A stretch of DNA of 64,000 bases, from assembly GCF_029407905.1 (NCBI RefSeq), contig NC_073624.1, positions 108,190,001-108,254,000 on the forward strand. The letters run 5' to 3'. Under the pieces are notes generated by a model. That model was not told the origin of the DNA. It searched no databases and saw only the letters and a program-made list of their open reading frames with translations. Below, piece by piece: positions 45,323-56,553 of the stretch (positions are counted from its first letter, which is position 1; each line of letters opens with the position of its first letter). The translations under genes and the position numbers were made by a program. Origin of the DNA: Bubalus kerabau (taxonomy: Eukaryota > Chordata > Mammalia > Artiodactyla > Bovidae).

Positions 45323-46002
45323 AAAACTCAATATTGAAAAAAACTAAGATGATAGCATCCAGTCCCATCACTTCATGGCAAATGGAAGAGGGGAAAGTGG
45401 AAGCAGAGACAAATTTCCTCTTATTGGGCTCTAACATCACTGCAGATGTTGATTGCAGCCATGAAATTAGAAGATGATTTCTTCCTGGCATAAAAGCTAT
45501 GACAATCCTAGATAGTGTATTAAAATATAAATACATCACTTTGCTGACAAAGGTCTGTATAGTTAAGGCTGTGATCTTTGCAGTTGTCATGTACGAATAT
45601 CAGAGTTGGACCACAAGTAAGGCAGAGCATCAAAGAATTGATGCTTTCAAACTGTGATGCTGGAGAAGACTCTTGAGAGTGCCTTCAAAAATAAGGAGAT
45701 CAAACCAGTCAATCCTAATGGAAATCAACCCTAAATACTTATTGGAAGGACTGATGCTAAAGCTGAAGCACCAATACTTAGGCTACCTGATGCGAACAGC
45801 CAACTCACTGGAAAAGATCCTGATGTTGGGAGAGACTGAAGGCAAAAGGAGAAGAGGGTGACAGAGGATGAGATGGTTGGATGGCATCATCAGTTCAATG
45901 GACATGAACTTGGACAAACTCCAGAAGATGGTGAGAGAACAGGGGGGCCTGGTGCGTCACAGTCCATGGGGTCACAAAGAGTTAGACACAACTTGGCAAC
46001 TG

Positions 46003-47080
46003 AACACAAACACACATTCACCCGGTACTGTGGGAACAACAGAGGTGAACTGAATGTGTAGCAGACACTGCCAACTTGAATCCACAGTACATGTCTAGAA
46101 ACTCTGGTGAGTCACCAGGATATGCTTTGTATAAAGAATGTAGATTATTCTTGTGGGAGAGGATGGCAGAGTGGAAGTGACATTAAGTAAGAAATAATAT
46201 CTAGTAAAACAAATAAATAAATAAAAGTCCTAGTTTTCAGAAGGAAAATAATTCAATAAAGCGCCCTCAGTGGCCTGCTTCCTTTTTTCCAAAGGGATAA
46301 AGCTTCATGTTTCTCATTTAAAAGTGTCATTATCCCAGCATTATGAACTCAAACCTGAATTAGGGGAAGAGAAAGGTGCAACAAGTTAAAAACGATGCAG
46401 CTGTTTTCAGACAAACTTCTGTGAGACATTGGAATGGAAAAGTAGCATTATTTGGGCAATAATATAAGAAAGGATGATATGAAGATTGGGGAAGGTGGAA
46501 GCAGACTATTCTCTTCAGCCCAGTGCAAGTCCAGATACAGAGGACTTTGGTAGGCGGAGGGACAAAACCCAAGTTTTATGTGGATAATAAGCATCTGACC
46601 AGAGGAAGAGGTTTTTCTTATGACACTCATTAAACAAACCCTTTAGGCTCTGAAAGACAAGAAAAGAGCACATGGAGAGGAACTATTACTTGTAATAATG
46701 ATTGCAAAAAGATAAAACTTTGCTGTCACATGACTTCATTTTTACTTTCAGTCCACTATGACCCAAGGTTTCACATAGTCCTTGGTTTTGAAGAGTTCAC
46801 AGACTACATACCAGTAGTATATTACAGAGATTCTGAAGCCAAAATGTAAAGATTTCAAGTATTCCTATAATAGGTCTGTATAGAGAAAGTAAATGAAAAA
46901 AGAGTTTAACAAATGAAGTATTTTGGAAATTTTAAAAGATAAACTATTACCCTAAAAGGGTACAGAGAAGTAATTTGGATAAGCAAATTTTAAAAAGAAC
47001 TGAAACAAAAGACTGCTGGAGATTATCATTTGCATCAAAAAAGAAAGAAAATGAATTATTAACTTACTGAACTCCTTGAA
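46003..47080. other. unassigned DNA
   Basis: About 1.1 kb with no recognised gene. It contains a short (AAAT)n near 46211-46226. The composition is more even than nearby gaps, so it may be single-copy. Confidence 0.4.
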
Positions 47081-47082
47081 GT

Positions 47083-47300
47083 GAAGTGAAGTAAATTGAA
47101 GTCGCTCAGTCATGTCCGACTCTTTGCAACCCCATGGACTGTAGCCTACCAGACTCCTCCATCCCTGGAATTCTCCAGGCAAGAATACTGGAGTGGGTTG
47201 CCATTTCCTTCTCCAGGAGATCTTCCCAACCCAGGGGTTGAACCTGGGTCTCCCGTATAGTAGGCAGATGCTTTACCATCTGAGCGACCAGGGAAGCTCT
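47083..47300 (-). mobile_element. Bov-tA SINE
   Basis: Reverse Bov-tA with a GAAGTGAAGT-type tail at left, BovA body and tRNA head ending 'CATCTGAGCGACCAGGGAAG'. Well preserved. Confidence 0.95.
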
Positions 47301-48969
47301 TTGTAGCTGTGCAAATTTTTACTAAAAAGTAAAAGGGAACATTTTATTATATAGGCACATCAGCAATCAGAATCAGCAAAATCCACTTAGAAACATATTG
47401 AACTTTAGTTTGAGAGATTACATAAAATATAATGCAGAAAATAGTCTTTTAAAAATTTGTCATAATTTTGATGACATAGTTTTTATTTTGACCTCTACTA
47501 TTGATAAGTTTACTAATTAAGGAAGTCCTTAAGTCACCTCTAGGATTTTTAATATATGAATTTTCAACTTGAAAGAAATTATAGAAGTATAGGATTAATT
47601 TTCAACCTAGTAGTTATTTGTGACAATTATTAAATGGTAGTTTAATAAGGTAGTTATTTGTTACTATTATTAAAGCATTAGAGTTTCACATTGAAAAATG
47701 GGCAAAATACTGAAAAAAGTGTTTTCAAAATGTTTCTGTAAATATACACACATATACATAAAATTAAGTGCATTGTTTGAAGCATAAATCCTTGTATTCA
47801 CTTAACGCTTTTATAATTTCTATACTTAATAGTCTGTAGAAGTTAAATTAGTTGGAATTTTAGGAAAAATCATTAAAGATGATCTTTCTGAAGCATAATT
47901 CTGAAGCACCCTATCCATTCTGGCTCATAATTTTATTCATTACAATTATTTTTGCAGTGATAGGAATTGTTAGGTTCAGTATTTTGGGTTTTTTTGATCA
48001 GGAGGTGTTAGACTTTATTGCCTGAAGTGGTACCATTTGTTCTCTGTGAAATACGGTGAGCATCACCTTACTTTCTTATTAAGTGTGTATTTATAACCTT
48101 GAGAAGCAAATGTACTGTATCCACATGGCTAACATTTATCGTTTTATGTTCTGCACGCAAAGCTGCTTTTCTTAATAATAAGAAACAGCTGTTGTAAGCA
48201 CAACAATGAATGCAGTGGGTCATACATGCCTAAATTAGATACAAAGGGAGCCAAGCAGGGCTAAACTCTTTAACTCTGTCTCACTCTTCCATGATTGATG
48301 CTCTCTAAAAAGAGCAGTTAAACACTGTGCTGAGATTTAACAGATGCTAAAAGCAGACCATTCCAGTGTACATTTGTTAGGCAGCTGTGTTTTACACCAG
48401 CAGTGATTACAATGGGGAATCAATGTTTCCATGACAGTGAGACTGACAGAACTTACATGCAGCAAACTAAGGCAAAAAAAAAATGGAAAATATTAGTGCA
48501 GTTCACAAACACAATCAATCATATCTATAGCACATATCTATATCAATGTATAAGTTAGGTATCAGTACATCGGTTGTTTGTACACACATAAAATCTAAAG
48601 CTCTATTCTTTGCATAAACGATAATTAAATTACTGAACCATGTAGAATGGTAATTACAAGACATATGGAGCTTTGTATATTTTGAGAAAAAATAAAAATA
48701 AGCTTAGAACTTATGGCATGTGGTACATTAGGACAGCCACAAATTTTGCTTCTATTTAAACCTCTGCTTTCATGTATTTAAAAGTCATCTTTCAATCATA
48801 TATTTCATCTTCTAAATCTTTCATATTAAGAAAGTTTTGACAGAAAATGAAGTCATTTCTGATGCACAAATCTTCTTTGGAAGGAGAGAAACTTTATATA
48901 AAATAATGTCTACAGAGGATTTACATACAACAGTTTCAAAAATGTACAGTTAAATATACAGACTTTTTT
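47301..48969. other. repeat-poor stretch, no gene recognised
   Basis: About 1.7 kb without any repeat I can name, the longest such run in the right half. 48000-48560 has balanced composition and no long ORF. It is single-copy in appearance and could hold conserved non-coding sequence, but nothing in the sequence proves this. Confidence 0.45.
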
Positions 48970-48977
48970 CATCTTTT

Positions 48978-49244
48978 TGGAGAAGGCAATGGCAACTCAC
49001 TCCAGTACTCTGGCCTGGAAAATTCCATGGATGGAGGAGCCTGGTAGGCTGCAGTCTATGGGGTTGGGAAGAGTCGGACACGACTGAGTGACTTCACTTT
49101 CACTTTTCACTTTCAAGCACTGGAGAAGGAAATAGCAACCCACTCCAGTGTTCTTGCCTGGAGAATCCCAGGGGCGGCGGAGCCTAGTGGGCTGCAGTCT
49201 ATGGGGTCACAGAGTCGGACACGACTGAGGCGACTTAGCAAAAG
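48978..49244 (+). mobile_element. BOV-A2 SINE (dimer)
   Basis: Two BovA units with the CACTTTTCACTTTCAAGCAC spacer. The TSD CATCTTTT lies at 48970-48977 and 49245-49252. It abuts the left edge of an inverted L1. Confidence 0.95.
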
Positions 49245-49252
49245 CATCTTTT

Positions 49253-49627
49253 GGCTGCTATGAATAATGCTTCAGTGAAAATGGAAGTGTGCATATCTCA
49301 TCAAAATCCTGTTTTCAATTCTTTTTGGAGAAATACCTAGAAATGGGATTGCTGGATTATATGTTAGTTTTATTTTTAATTTTTTTTGAGGAATCTCCAT
49401 TCTATTTTAAACAGTGGCTGCACCATTTTACATTTCCACCACAGTGCACAGGGGTTATAAATTCTCCATATTCTCACAACCGTTCATTGTTTCCAATGGT
49501 TTTATAATAACAGCTATCCGAACATGGATGAGGTAATATTTCCTTAGTTTTGCTCTGCATTTCCCTGGTGATTATGATTCATGATGTGGAGCATGTTTTA
49601 ATATGCTTGTTGGTCATTTGTATGTCA
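49253..49627 (-). mobile_element. L1M fragment, inverted 5' block
   Basis: Reverse L1 ORF2: 'CTATGAATAATGCTTCAGTG', 'CCTAGAAATGGGATTGCTGG', 'TGGCTGCACCATTTTACATT', 'TCCCTGGTGATTATGATTCA'. In consensus order its 49253 end joins the start of the next block. Confidence 0.85.
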
Positions 49628-49955
49628 ACCTAAACATCCATCAATTAATGAATGAATAAAGAAAATATGATATATACATGCAATGGAATATCATTTAGCC
49701 TTAAAAATGGAGGAATCCAGTCATATGCTAAAACAATGCATGATTCCACTTATAAGAGGTATCAAAAATAGTGAAAGTTCATAGAGGCAGAAAGTAGAAT
49801 TGTTGTTGCCAAAGATGTGGGTCAACAGAAGAATGAGGAGCTTCTGTTCAGTGGGTACAGGGTTTCTGTCAAGCAAGACAGCACTTTACTGCACACTTAA
49901 AGTTTGACAAGGGGGTGGATTTAATGTTACATATATTTTTTAACCCAGAAATTAG
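49628..49955 (+). mobile_element. L1M 3' block
   Basis: 'ACCTAAACATCCATCAATTA', 'GCAATGGAATATCATTTAGC', 'GCTTCTGTTCAGTGGGTACA'. It continues L1 to its 3' UTR in forward orientation. Head-to-head with the previous block, the structure expected from twin priming. Confidence 0.85.
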
Positions 49956-50062
49956 AATAACAAAAAAAATGCAGTTTTGCACATATTTCCACTCACATAA
50001 TTATTAACACATAATTTATTTTTTAGTTCTATGAAATATTTCTAGTATGTGTATTTCATAAG

Positions 50063-50215
50063 AGTATTAGTCTTCTCTGGCTGCCATAACAAAATATCAT
50101 TCATTGTGTGACTTAAACAACAGATATTGATTTTTTCATGTGTTGTACGTTCATAGTCATGGTCCCATAAATCTGGCTTCTGGTGAGGGCTCTCTTCCTA
50201 GTTTTGTCCCCCAAA
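50063..50215 (-). mobile_element. MaLR/MLT1-like LTR fragment
   Basis: 'GTATTAGTCTTCTCTGGCTG', 'GTGACTTAAACAACAGATAT', 'CTGGCTTCTGGTGAGGGCTC' match the reverse 3' part of an MLT1-type LTR, truncated at right. Confidence 0.65.
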
Positions 50216-50279
50216 TCAATGAGACACAGTAAAGTCCTTCAGTATTTTTATTTTTTTCTGGTCTTCAAAGTAAATGAAT

Positions 50280-50740
50280 TTAAGTAATCTAACTTCAAAT
50301 TCATGAAATCCATTTTTTTTCTTATTTCCATTGTTGTGTTAAACCCCTCAACAACAACAAAAAATAATCTTTTGTTATTGTTGTTGTATCATCTTTTGTA
50401 CTTTCAATTCTGGAATGTCTAATGATTATTTTTTGGTTGTTTTAGTTTTCTTTTCTCCGTTGAGATTTCCCAAGTATTTTCTTATCAAGTCTATCTTGTC
50501 CGTCAAAGTTTATTCATGCTTTGTCAACAGTTGACAAAGTTTTTCTTAGCTATTTATGTATCTGAATCATTTTGGTGTCAGTTTATGTTAATTAATTTTT
50601 CCTGATTATCATATTTTCTTGCATCTCTGTTTAACTAGTTGTTTTTGTCTACTGTCTGCTTGACATTATGCATGTTAACTTGTAGGCTACTTGGATTATA
50701 TTGCCTTCCATTAATATTAAAATGTTATGTTGATATACCT
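50280..50740. mobile_element. old L1M-associated segment
   Basis: T-rich sequence with 'CTGTCTGCTTGACATTATGC' and 'ATTTTTCCTGATTATCATAT', like a common old L1-associated repeat. A small hairpin of (CAA)n/(TTG)n arms is at about 50351-50388. Confidence 0.4.
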
Positions 50741-51109
50741 ATTCATTTACTTTTATTAAAAGTATTTCTTACATTTGCTTTCTATAATTAAATAAACTTT
50801 ATTTCACTTCCAGTTGGATTCATAGTTAGGTCAAAAAGCAATAAATACCATAAGTATTTTAAGCAAGAATTGATCTGATTAAAATAATAATTTGCTTACA
50901 AATTGTTGGGAGGGCTAGAGAGGAAAAGGTCAGGAAAATTGCTATTAATTCTCAGATTTAAAGTGACTTTTTAGGGAATCAGAAAGATACCACATATCCT
51001 TAAGCACAAGATTTTCCCAGGTATTTAGGAAAAAGTCAGGCTTTTCATAGGAGATGTTGCAAAGCTTCTTAAGCTCATGTGTTTGTGTTTTTCCTTCTGG
51101 AGAAAGACT
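50741..51109. other. unassigned DNA
   Basis: Nothing recognised. Confidence 0.3.
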
Positions 51110-51235
51110 ACTGCTACTGCTAAGTCACTTCAGTGGTGTCCAACTCTGTGCAACCCCATAGACGGCAACCCACCAGGCTCCCCTGTCCCTGGGATTCTCC
51201 AGGCAAGAACACTGGAGTGGGTTGCTATTTCTTTC
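51110..51235 (-). mobile_element. BovA SINE unit
   Basis: Reverse BovA with the GCTGCTAAGTC-type tail at left ('CTACTGCTACTGCTAAGTCA') and 'CAGGCAAGAACACTGGAGTG'. Monomer or half of a BOV-A2. Confidence 0.9.
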
Positions 51236-51265
51236 CAAATATCAAATGAGTAGCTAGCTTGCAAA

Positions 51266-51890
51266 TATATGGGGAAACAGTGAAAACAGTGACAGAATAT
51301 TTTGGGGGGCTCTAAAATCACTGCAGATGGTGACTGCAGCCATGAAATTAAAAGACACTTGCTCCGTGGAAGAGAAGTTTTGACCATCCTAGACAGCATA
51401 TTCAAAAGCAGAGACATTACTTTGCCAAAAAATGTCCCTCTAGTCAAGGCTATGGTTTTTCCAGTAGTCATGTATGGATGTCAGAGTTGGACTATAAAGA
51501 AAGCTGTGCTCTGAAGAATTGATGTTTTTGAACTGTGGTGTAGGAGACTCTTGAGAGTCCCTTGGAGCGCACGCAGATCCAACCAGTTCATCCCTAATTC
51601 AGGAAATCAGTCCTGAATTCCTGACTATTCATTGGAAGCACAGATGCTGAAAGTCCAATACTTTGGCCACCTGATGTGAAGAACTGACTCAGAAAAGACC
51701 CTGATGCTGGGAAAGATTGAAGGCAGGAGAAGGGAATGACAGAAGATGAAATGGTTGGACAGCATCACTGACTCAATGGACATGAGTTTGAGTAAACTCC
51801 AGGAGTTGGTGATGGACAGGGAGGCCCAGCGTTCTGCAGTCCATTGGGTCACAAAGAGTTGGACATGACAGAGTGACTTAACTTAACTGA
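51266..51890 (+). mobile_element. BovB 3' fragment
   Basis: Sense BovB C-terminal region to tail 'CTTAACTTAACTGA'. The 14-bp TSD AGCTAGCTTGCAAA / AGCTGGCTTGCAAA (one mismatch) lies at 51252-51265 and 51891-51904. Several small indels break the frame. Confidence 0.95.
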
Positions 51891-51904
51891 AGCTGGCTTG
51901 CAAA

Positions 51905-52087
51905 CTGTCTCTGGAATACTGCTGGAAAAAAGATTTTGTGAATAGTCTTTGTCATGTATCTCACCCCTGTCCTACATGTGACATATATCATTTGTCATAA
52001 TCTTCATAAAATTACATTTGAGTTTTCCAATGCTATCCTGTTGTATTCATAATGTGTGTGTGTGTTTAATTGAGTTATTCTTTTTCT
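51905..52087. other. unassigned gap with short (TG)n
   Basis: (GT)n at about 52049-52062. Otherwise nothing. Confidence 0.4.
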
Positions 52088-52365
52088 ATTTGATTGTTGT
52101 TCTTTGTTCAATGGCTAAGTTGTGTCCAACTCTTTGTGACACCAGGGAATGCAGCATGCCAGGCTTCTCTGTCCTTCACTATCTCCCAGAGTTTGCTCAG
52201 ATTCATGTTTATTGAGTCAGTGATGCCATCCAACTATCTCATCCTCTGCTGCCTGCTTCTCCTTTTGCCTTCAATCTTTCCCAGCATCAGAATCTTTTTC
52301 AATGAGCTGCCTCTTCACATCAGGTGGCCGGAGTATTGGAGCTTTAGCTTCAGCATCAGTCCTTC

Positions 52366-52845
52366 TGTTGCAGGAAAGGGGAACCATTCCAGGGCCCGAA
52401 ATTGGGCTCTTGTCTAACAGTCAGAAATGAATTGTCTGAGGAGACACATGTGCTGACAAAGCAAGAGACTTCATTGGGAAAGGGGCCCTGGGTGGAGAGC
52501 AGTAGTGTAGGGTTCCCTTCACAAGAAAACTGCTATGCCACATGGCTTGCAGTCTCTGGTTTTATGGTGATGGGATTAGTTTCCCAGTCGTCTTTAGCCA
52601 ATCATTCTGACTCAGAGTCCTTCCTGATGGTGCACGCCTTGTTCAGCTAAGATGTATGCCAGAGAAAGATTCTGGGAAGTTCTTGGACATGTGGTGTCTG
52701 CTTTTGACCTTTTCTGAACACTTCTGGTTGGTGGTAGCTTATTAGTTCCCTGTTGCTTACCAGGACCTCCTGCTGTAAAACAGCTCATGCAAGTGGTTAT
52801 TATGGTGCCTGGCCATGGCGGGTGGTCAGTGTGCTTCCCCTAACA
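52366..52845 (-). mobile_element. ruminant ERV solo LTR
   Basis: 480 bp starting TGTTGCAGGAAAGGGGAACC and ending CTTCCCCTAACA, the TG...CA edges of an LTR. On the minus strand a TATA-like CATAAAACC (about 52558-52567) lies upstream of an AATGAAGTCTC polyadenylation-like site (about 52470) followed by CTTGCTTTGTCAGC. This resembles a well-known bovine ERV LTR family. There is no internal sequence, so it is a recombined solo LTR. TSD traces are imperfect (CTTC / CTCC). Confidence 0.9.
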
Positions 52846-52895
52846 CTCCAGTGAATATGCAGGGCTGATTTCCTTTCAGATCAGATCAGATCAGA

Positions 52896-53408
52896 TCAGT
52901 CACTCAGTCGTGTCCGACTCTTTGCGACCCCATGAATCACAACACGCCAGGCCTCCCTGTCCATCACAAAATTCCGGAGTTCACTCAGACTCACATCCGT
53001 TGAGTCGGTGATGCCATCCAGCCATCTCATCCTCTGTTGTGCCCTACTCCTCCTGCCCCCAATCCCTCCTGGCATCAGGGTCTTTTCCAATGAGTCAACT
53101 CTTCGCATGAGGTGGCCAAAGTACTGGAGTTTCAGCTTTAGCATCATTCCTTCCAAAGAAATCCCAGGGCTGATCTCCTTCAGAATGGACTGGTTGGATC
53201 TCCTTGCAGTCCAAGGGACTCTCAAGAGTCTTCTCCAATACCACAGTTCAAAAGCATCAATTCTTCTGCGCTCAGCCTTCTTCACAGTCCAACTCTCACA
53301 TCCATACATGACCACAGGAAAAACCATAGTCTTGACTAGATGAACCTTTGTTGGCAAAGTAATGTCTCTGCTCTTGAATATGCTATCTAGGTTGGTCATA
53401 ACTTTCAT
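52896..53408 (-). pseudogene. BovB C-terminal domain remnant
   Basis: A 170-codon open stretch. MTNLDSIFKSRDITLPTK, MVFPVVMYGCESWTVKKAE, RRLLRVPWTARRSNQS and AWRVVIHGVAKSRT form the characteristic BovB C-terminal segment, whose role is not firmly known. Upstream frame breaks separate it from the RT part. Confidence 0.88.
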
Positions 53409-53572
53409 TCCAAGGAGTAAGTGTCTTTTAATTTCATGGCTTCAATCACCATCTGCAGTGATTTTGGAGCTCCAAAAAATAAAGTCTGACACTGTTTCCA
53501 CTGTTTCCCCATCTATTTCCCATGAAGTGATGGGACCCGATGCCATGATCTTCTTTTTCTGAATGTTGAGCT

Positions 53573-54781
53573 TTAGGCCAACTTTTCACTCTCCACTTTC
53601 ACTTTCATCAAGAGGCTTTTGAGTTCCTCTTCACTTTCTGCCATAAGGATGGTGTCATCTGCATATCTGAGGCTATTGATATTTCTCCAGGCCATCTTGA
53701 TTCCAGCTTGTGTTTCTTCCAGTCCAGCATTTCTCATGATGTACTCTGCATATAAGTTAAATAAACAGGGTGACAATATGCAGCCTTGATGTACTCCTTT
53801 TCCTATTTGGAACCAGTCTGTTGTTCCATGTCCAGTTCTAACTGTTGCTTCCTGACTTGCATACAACTTTCTCAAGAGGCAGATCAGGTGGTCTGGTATT
53901 CCCATCTCTTTCAGAATTTTCCACAGTTTATTGTGATCCACACAGTCAAAGGCTTTGGCATAGTCAATAAAGCAGAAAGATGTTTTTCTGGAGCTCTCTT
54001 GCTTTTTCGATGATCCAGCGGATTTGGCAATTTGATCTCTGGTTCCTCTGCCTTTTCTAAAACCAGCTTGAACACCTGGAAGTTCATGGTTTACATATTG
54101 CTGAAGCCTGGCTTGGAGTATTTTGAGCATTACTTTACTAGCATGTGAAATGACTGCAATTGTGCGGTAGTTGGAGCATTCTTTGGCATTGCCTTTCTTT
54201 GGGATTGGAATGAAAACTGCTTTTCCCATCCTGTGGCCACTGCTGAGTTTTCCAAATTTGCTGGCATATTGAGTGCAGCACTTTCACAGCATCATCTTTC
54301 AGGATTTGGAATAGCTCAACTGGAACTCCATCACCTCCACTAGCTTTGTTCATAGTGATGCTTTCTAAGGCCCACTTGACTTCACATTCCAGGATGTCTG
54401 GCTCTAGGTCAGTGTTCACACCATTGTGATTATCTGGGTTGTGACGATCTTTTTTATACAGTTCTGGGTATTCTTGCCATCTCTTCTTAATATCTTCTGC
54501 TTCTGTTAGGTCCATACCATTTCTGTCCTTTATCGAGCCCATCTTTGCATGAAATGTTCTTTTGGTATCTCTGATTTTCTTGAAGAGATCTCTAGTCTTT
54601 CCCATTCTGTTGTTTTCTTCTATTTCTTTGTATTGATTGCTGAAGAAGGCTTTCTTAGCTCTTCTTGCTGTTCTTTGGAACTCTGCATTCAGATGTGTAT
54701 ATCTTTCCTTTTCTCCTTTGCTTTTCGCTTCTCTTCTTTTCATAGCTATTTGTAAGGCCTCCCCTGACAGCCATTTTGCTT
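53573..54781 (-). pseudogene. BovB reverse transcriptase remnant (young copy)
   Basis: Open pieces 54781-54138 and 54229-53573 overlap in different frames. The former has NAEFQRTARRAKKAFF and NKASGGDGVPVELFQ. The latter has FCFIDYAKAFDCVDHNK, FQIGKGVHQGCILSPCLF and the catalytic RYADDTILMAES. The frame shifts near 54215 ('CTGCTTTTCCCATCC', where relatives read 'GACCTTTTCCAGTCC'), so no complete enzyme is encoded. The endonuclease part was never inserted (5' truncation). Confidence 0.92.
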
Positions 54782-55014
54782 TTTCCTTTAGGATTGACTT
54801 ATTTGATCTTCTTAAGGTCCAAGGGGCTCTCAAAAGTCTTTTCCAGCACCACAATTTGAAACCATCAATTCTCTAGAGCTCAGCCTTCTTTATGGTCCAA
54901 CTCTGACATTTGTACATGACTACTGAAAACACCATAGCTTTGACTAGAGGGACCTTTGTTGGTAAAGTGATGTTTCTATTTGTTAATATGCTGTCTAGGT
55001 TTGTCATAGCTTGA

Positions 55015-55959
55015 TTAGTGTGTGTAATATTTTTTTCTGTTGATTATCACTGCTTCTTGAAAGATGTATCCTTGTTTTCTGAAATACTGTTCTCCTTTTA
55101 GGAACTCACTTTTACTTTTTTTATCCCATTTTATCTCTGAATTAACTCTGTCTACATACTGAGGCACAGTCTTCTTAATTGTTAGAACTCATTTCTAAAG
55201 ATAAAACGTCATGCAAAAAGTTACATCCTAAGAAAAATTTAGGGGAAAATAATCAAAGAGGTTAGTTAAAATAAACACTATCATGTGGGTAGCAGATGCT
55301 CTTTCATAACTTTTATAAGCCAGCATCACCTAGTTACTTGTACACAATAGGGTTAAGTAAATATATGACATGATTAAGAAATTAAAGAATAAAGGAATAA
55401 TTGAGGTAAGCAGCTGTGACAAACTCACTTTGGAATAACAAATTCTCCTTCTTATATTTTAATTCTAATACCTGAAACCAATATCTAAAACAACTACTGC
55501 TTGAGTCTTTCTTTCTCCTAGCAAGTGCGGAAGATAAATTTTGTGTATAGGAGCAGTGAAGACTTCCTAAATCCCAAGATATTACTAACAGTTTAATAAA
55601 CTGTTAATATATATTTTTTCACTTGATCCCTTACTCTTGCTTCCAGAGTTTGATGATGGAGCTCAATAATAGGAAATCAAATCTCATCTTACATAAAATA
55701 CCAACAACAGCAATGAAAGAAGGGTCAAAACAATTTGATGCATAAAGGAGAAATCTCTTCCAAATATGGTATTGGAACAATAGCTATTACTACAGAAATA
55801 ATCTCACCCTCCCATTTTTATATCACAGGTGAGAAATGTTAATGTGTGATGAATTATGAAGCTCAACATAAGAGTTAAAAATACAATTTATTAAATGTAA
55901 CACTGGAGAAAAATTTTTGATATCTTGGGTTAGGCAATGAATTCTTATGGTATATAGCA
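55015..55959. other. unassigned AT-rich DNA
   Basis: About 0.95 kb. No gene or named repeat is recognised. Confidence 0.4.
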
Positions 55960-56290
55960 GGCATAAACTATACATTTCTGTCAAGAAAGTTAGGTTGTAT
56001 GAAGATTAAAATTTTCAGATCATCGCAAAAGAAAAGAAATATAAAAATAATAAATAAATTATTGACATTTTGGGAGAGAATATTTGAAACACTAATATCT
56101 GAAAAAGATTTGTATTGAAAATATGTAAACAATACCTGTATTTCAAAAATAGAAGCCCAACTATGCCGATTTCCAAAAATTGAAGAAGAATCAAACCAAC
56201 ATTTTCCAAAATAGTATATACAAGTGGCCAAGGAACATAAAAATGTACTGAACATCATTAGGGATATAAAAATTAAAACTATACTAAGAT

Positions 56291-56553
56291 ATCACTGCTG
56301 CTAAGTCGCTTCAGTCCTGTCCGATTCTGTGCGACCCCATAGATGGCGGCCCACCAGGCTCCCCCGTCCCTGGGATTCTCCAGGCAAGAACACTGGAGTG
56401 GGTTGCCATTTCCTTCTCCAATGCATGAAAGTGAAAAGTGAAAGTGAAGTCCCTCAGTCGTGTCAGACTGGTAGCGACCCCATGGACTGTAGCCCACCAG
56501 GCTCCTCCATCCATGGGATTTTCCAGGCAAGAGTCCTGGAGTGGGGTGCCATT
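56291..56553 (-). mobile_element. BOV-A2 SINE (dimer)
   Basis: Reverse dimer starting CTGCTGCTAAGTCGCTTCAG with the AATGCATGAAAGTGAAAAGT spacer. Short CACT repeats border it within L1M. Confidence 0.95.

Larger units (their letters stand above)
42325..46002 (+). mobile_element. old near full-length BovB, split by two insertions
   Basis: Sense BovB from its 5' region ('ATCCCCATGAACTGTATAAA') through endonuclease, RT and C-terminal domains to 'GGGGTCACAAAGAGTTAGAC'. About 3.08 kb once the BovB at 42997-43534 and the L1 tail at 45266-45322 are removed. Stops and indels are far more frequent than in the copy at 36134, so it is much older. Confidence 0.93.
52877..54781 (-). mobile_element. young 5'-truncated BovB nested in BovB
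   Basis: 1.9 kb with (GATCA)n tail, C-terminal domain, RT and linker. The 8-bp TSD TTTCCTTT (52869-52876 and 54782-54789) is host BovB sequence. High similarity to the copy at 36134, including the ATCATTCC variant. Confidence 0.95.
52088..55014 (-). mobile_element. oldest BovB of a nested cluster
   Basis: Three pieces of one reverse BovB 3' fragment: 52088-52365, 52846-52868 and 54782-55014. The breaks coincide with a solo LTR and a second BovB. Rejoining order is shown by the shared motifs on each side: CAGTCCTTC / CTCCAGTGAATATG and GATTTCCTTT / TTTCCTTTAGGATTG. Confidence 0.9.

Noticed and set aside
50351..50388. (CAA)n/(TTG)n hairpin as a regulatory RNA structure
   Set aside because: It is built from low-complexity trinucleotides in an old repeat. 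Nothing suggests transcription.
52366..52845. Retroviral coding sequence next to the LTR
   Set aside because: BovB sequence resumes directly on both sides of the LTR. No internal retroviral region is present.
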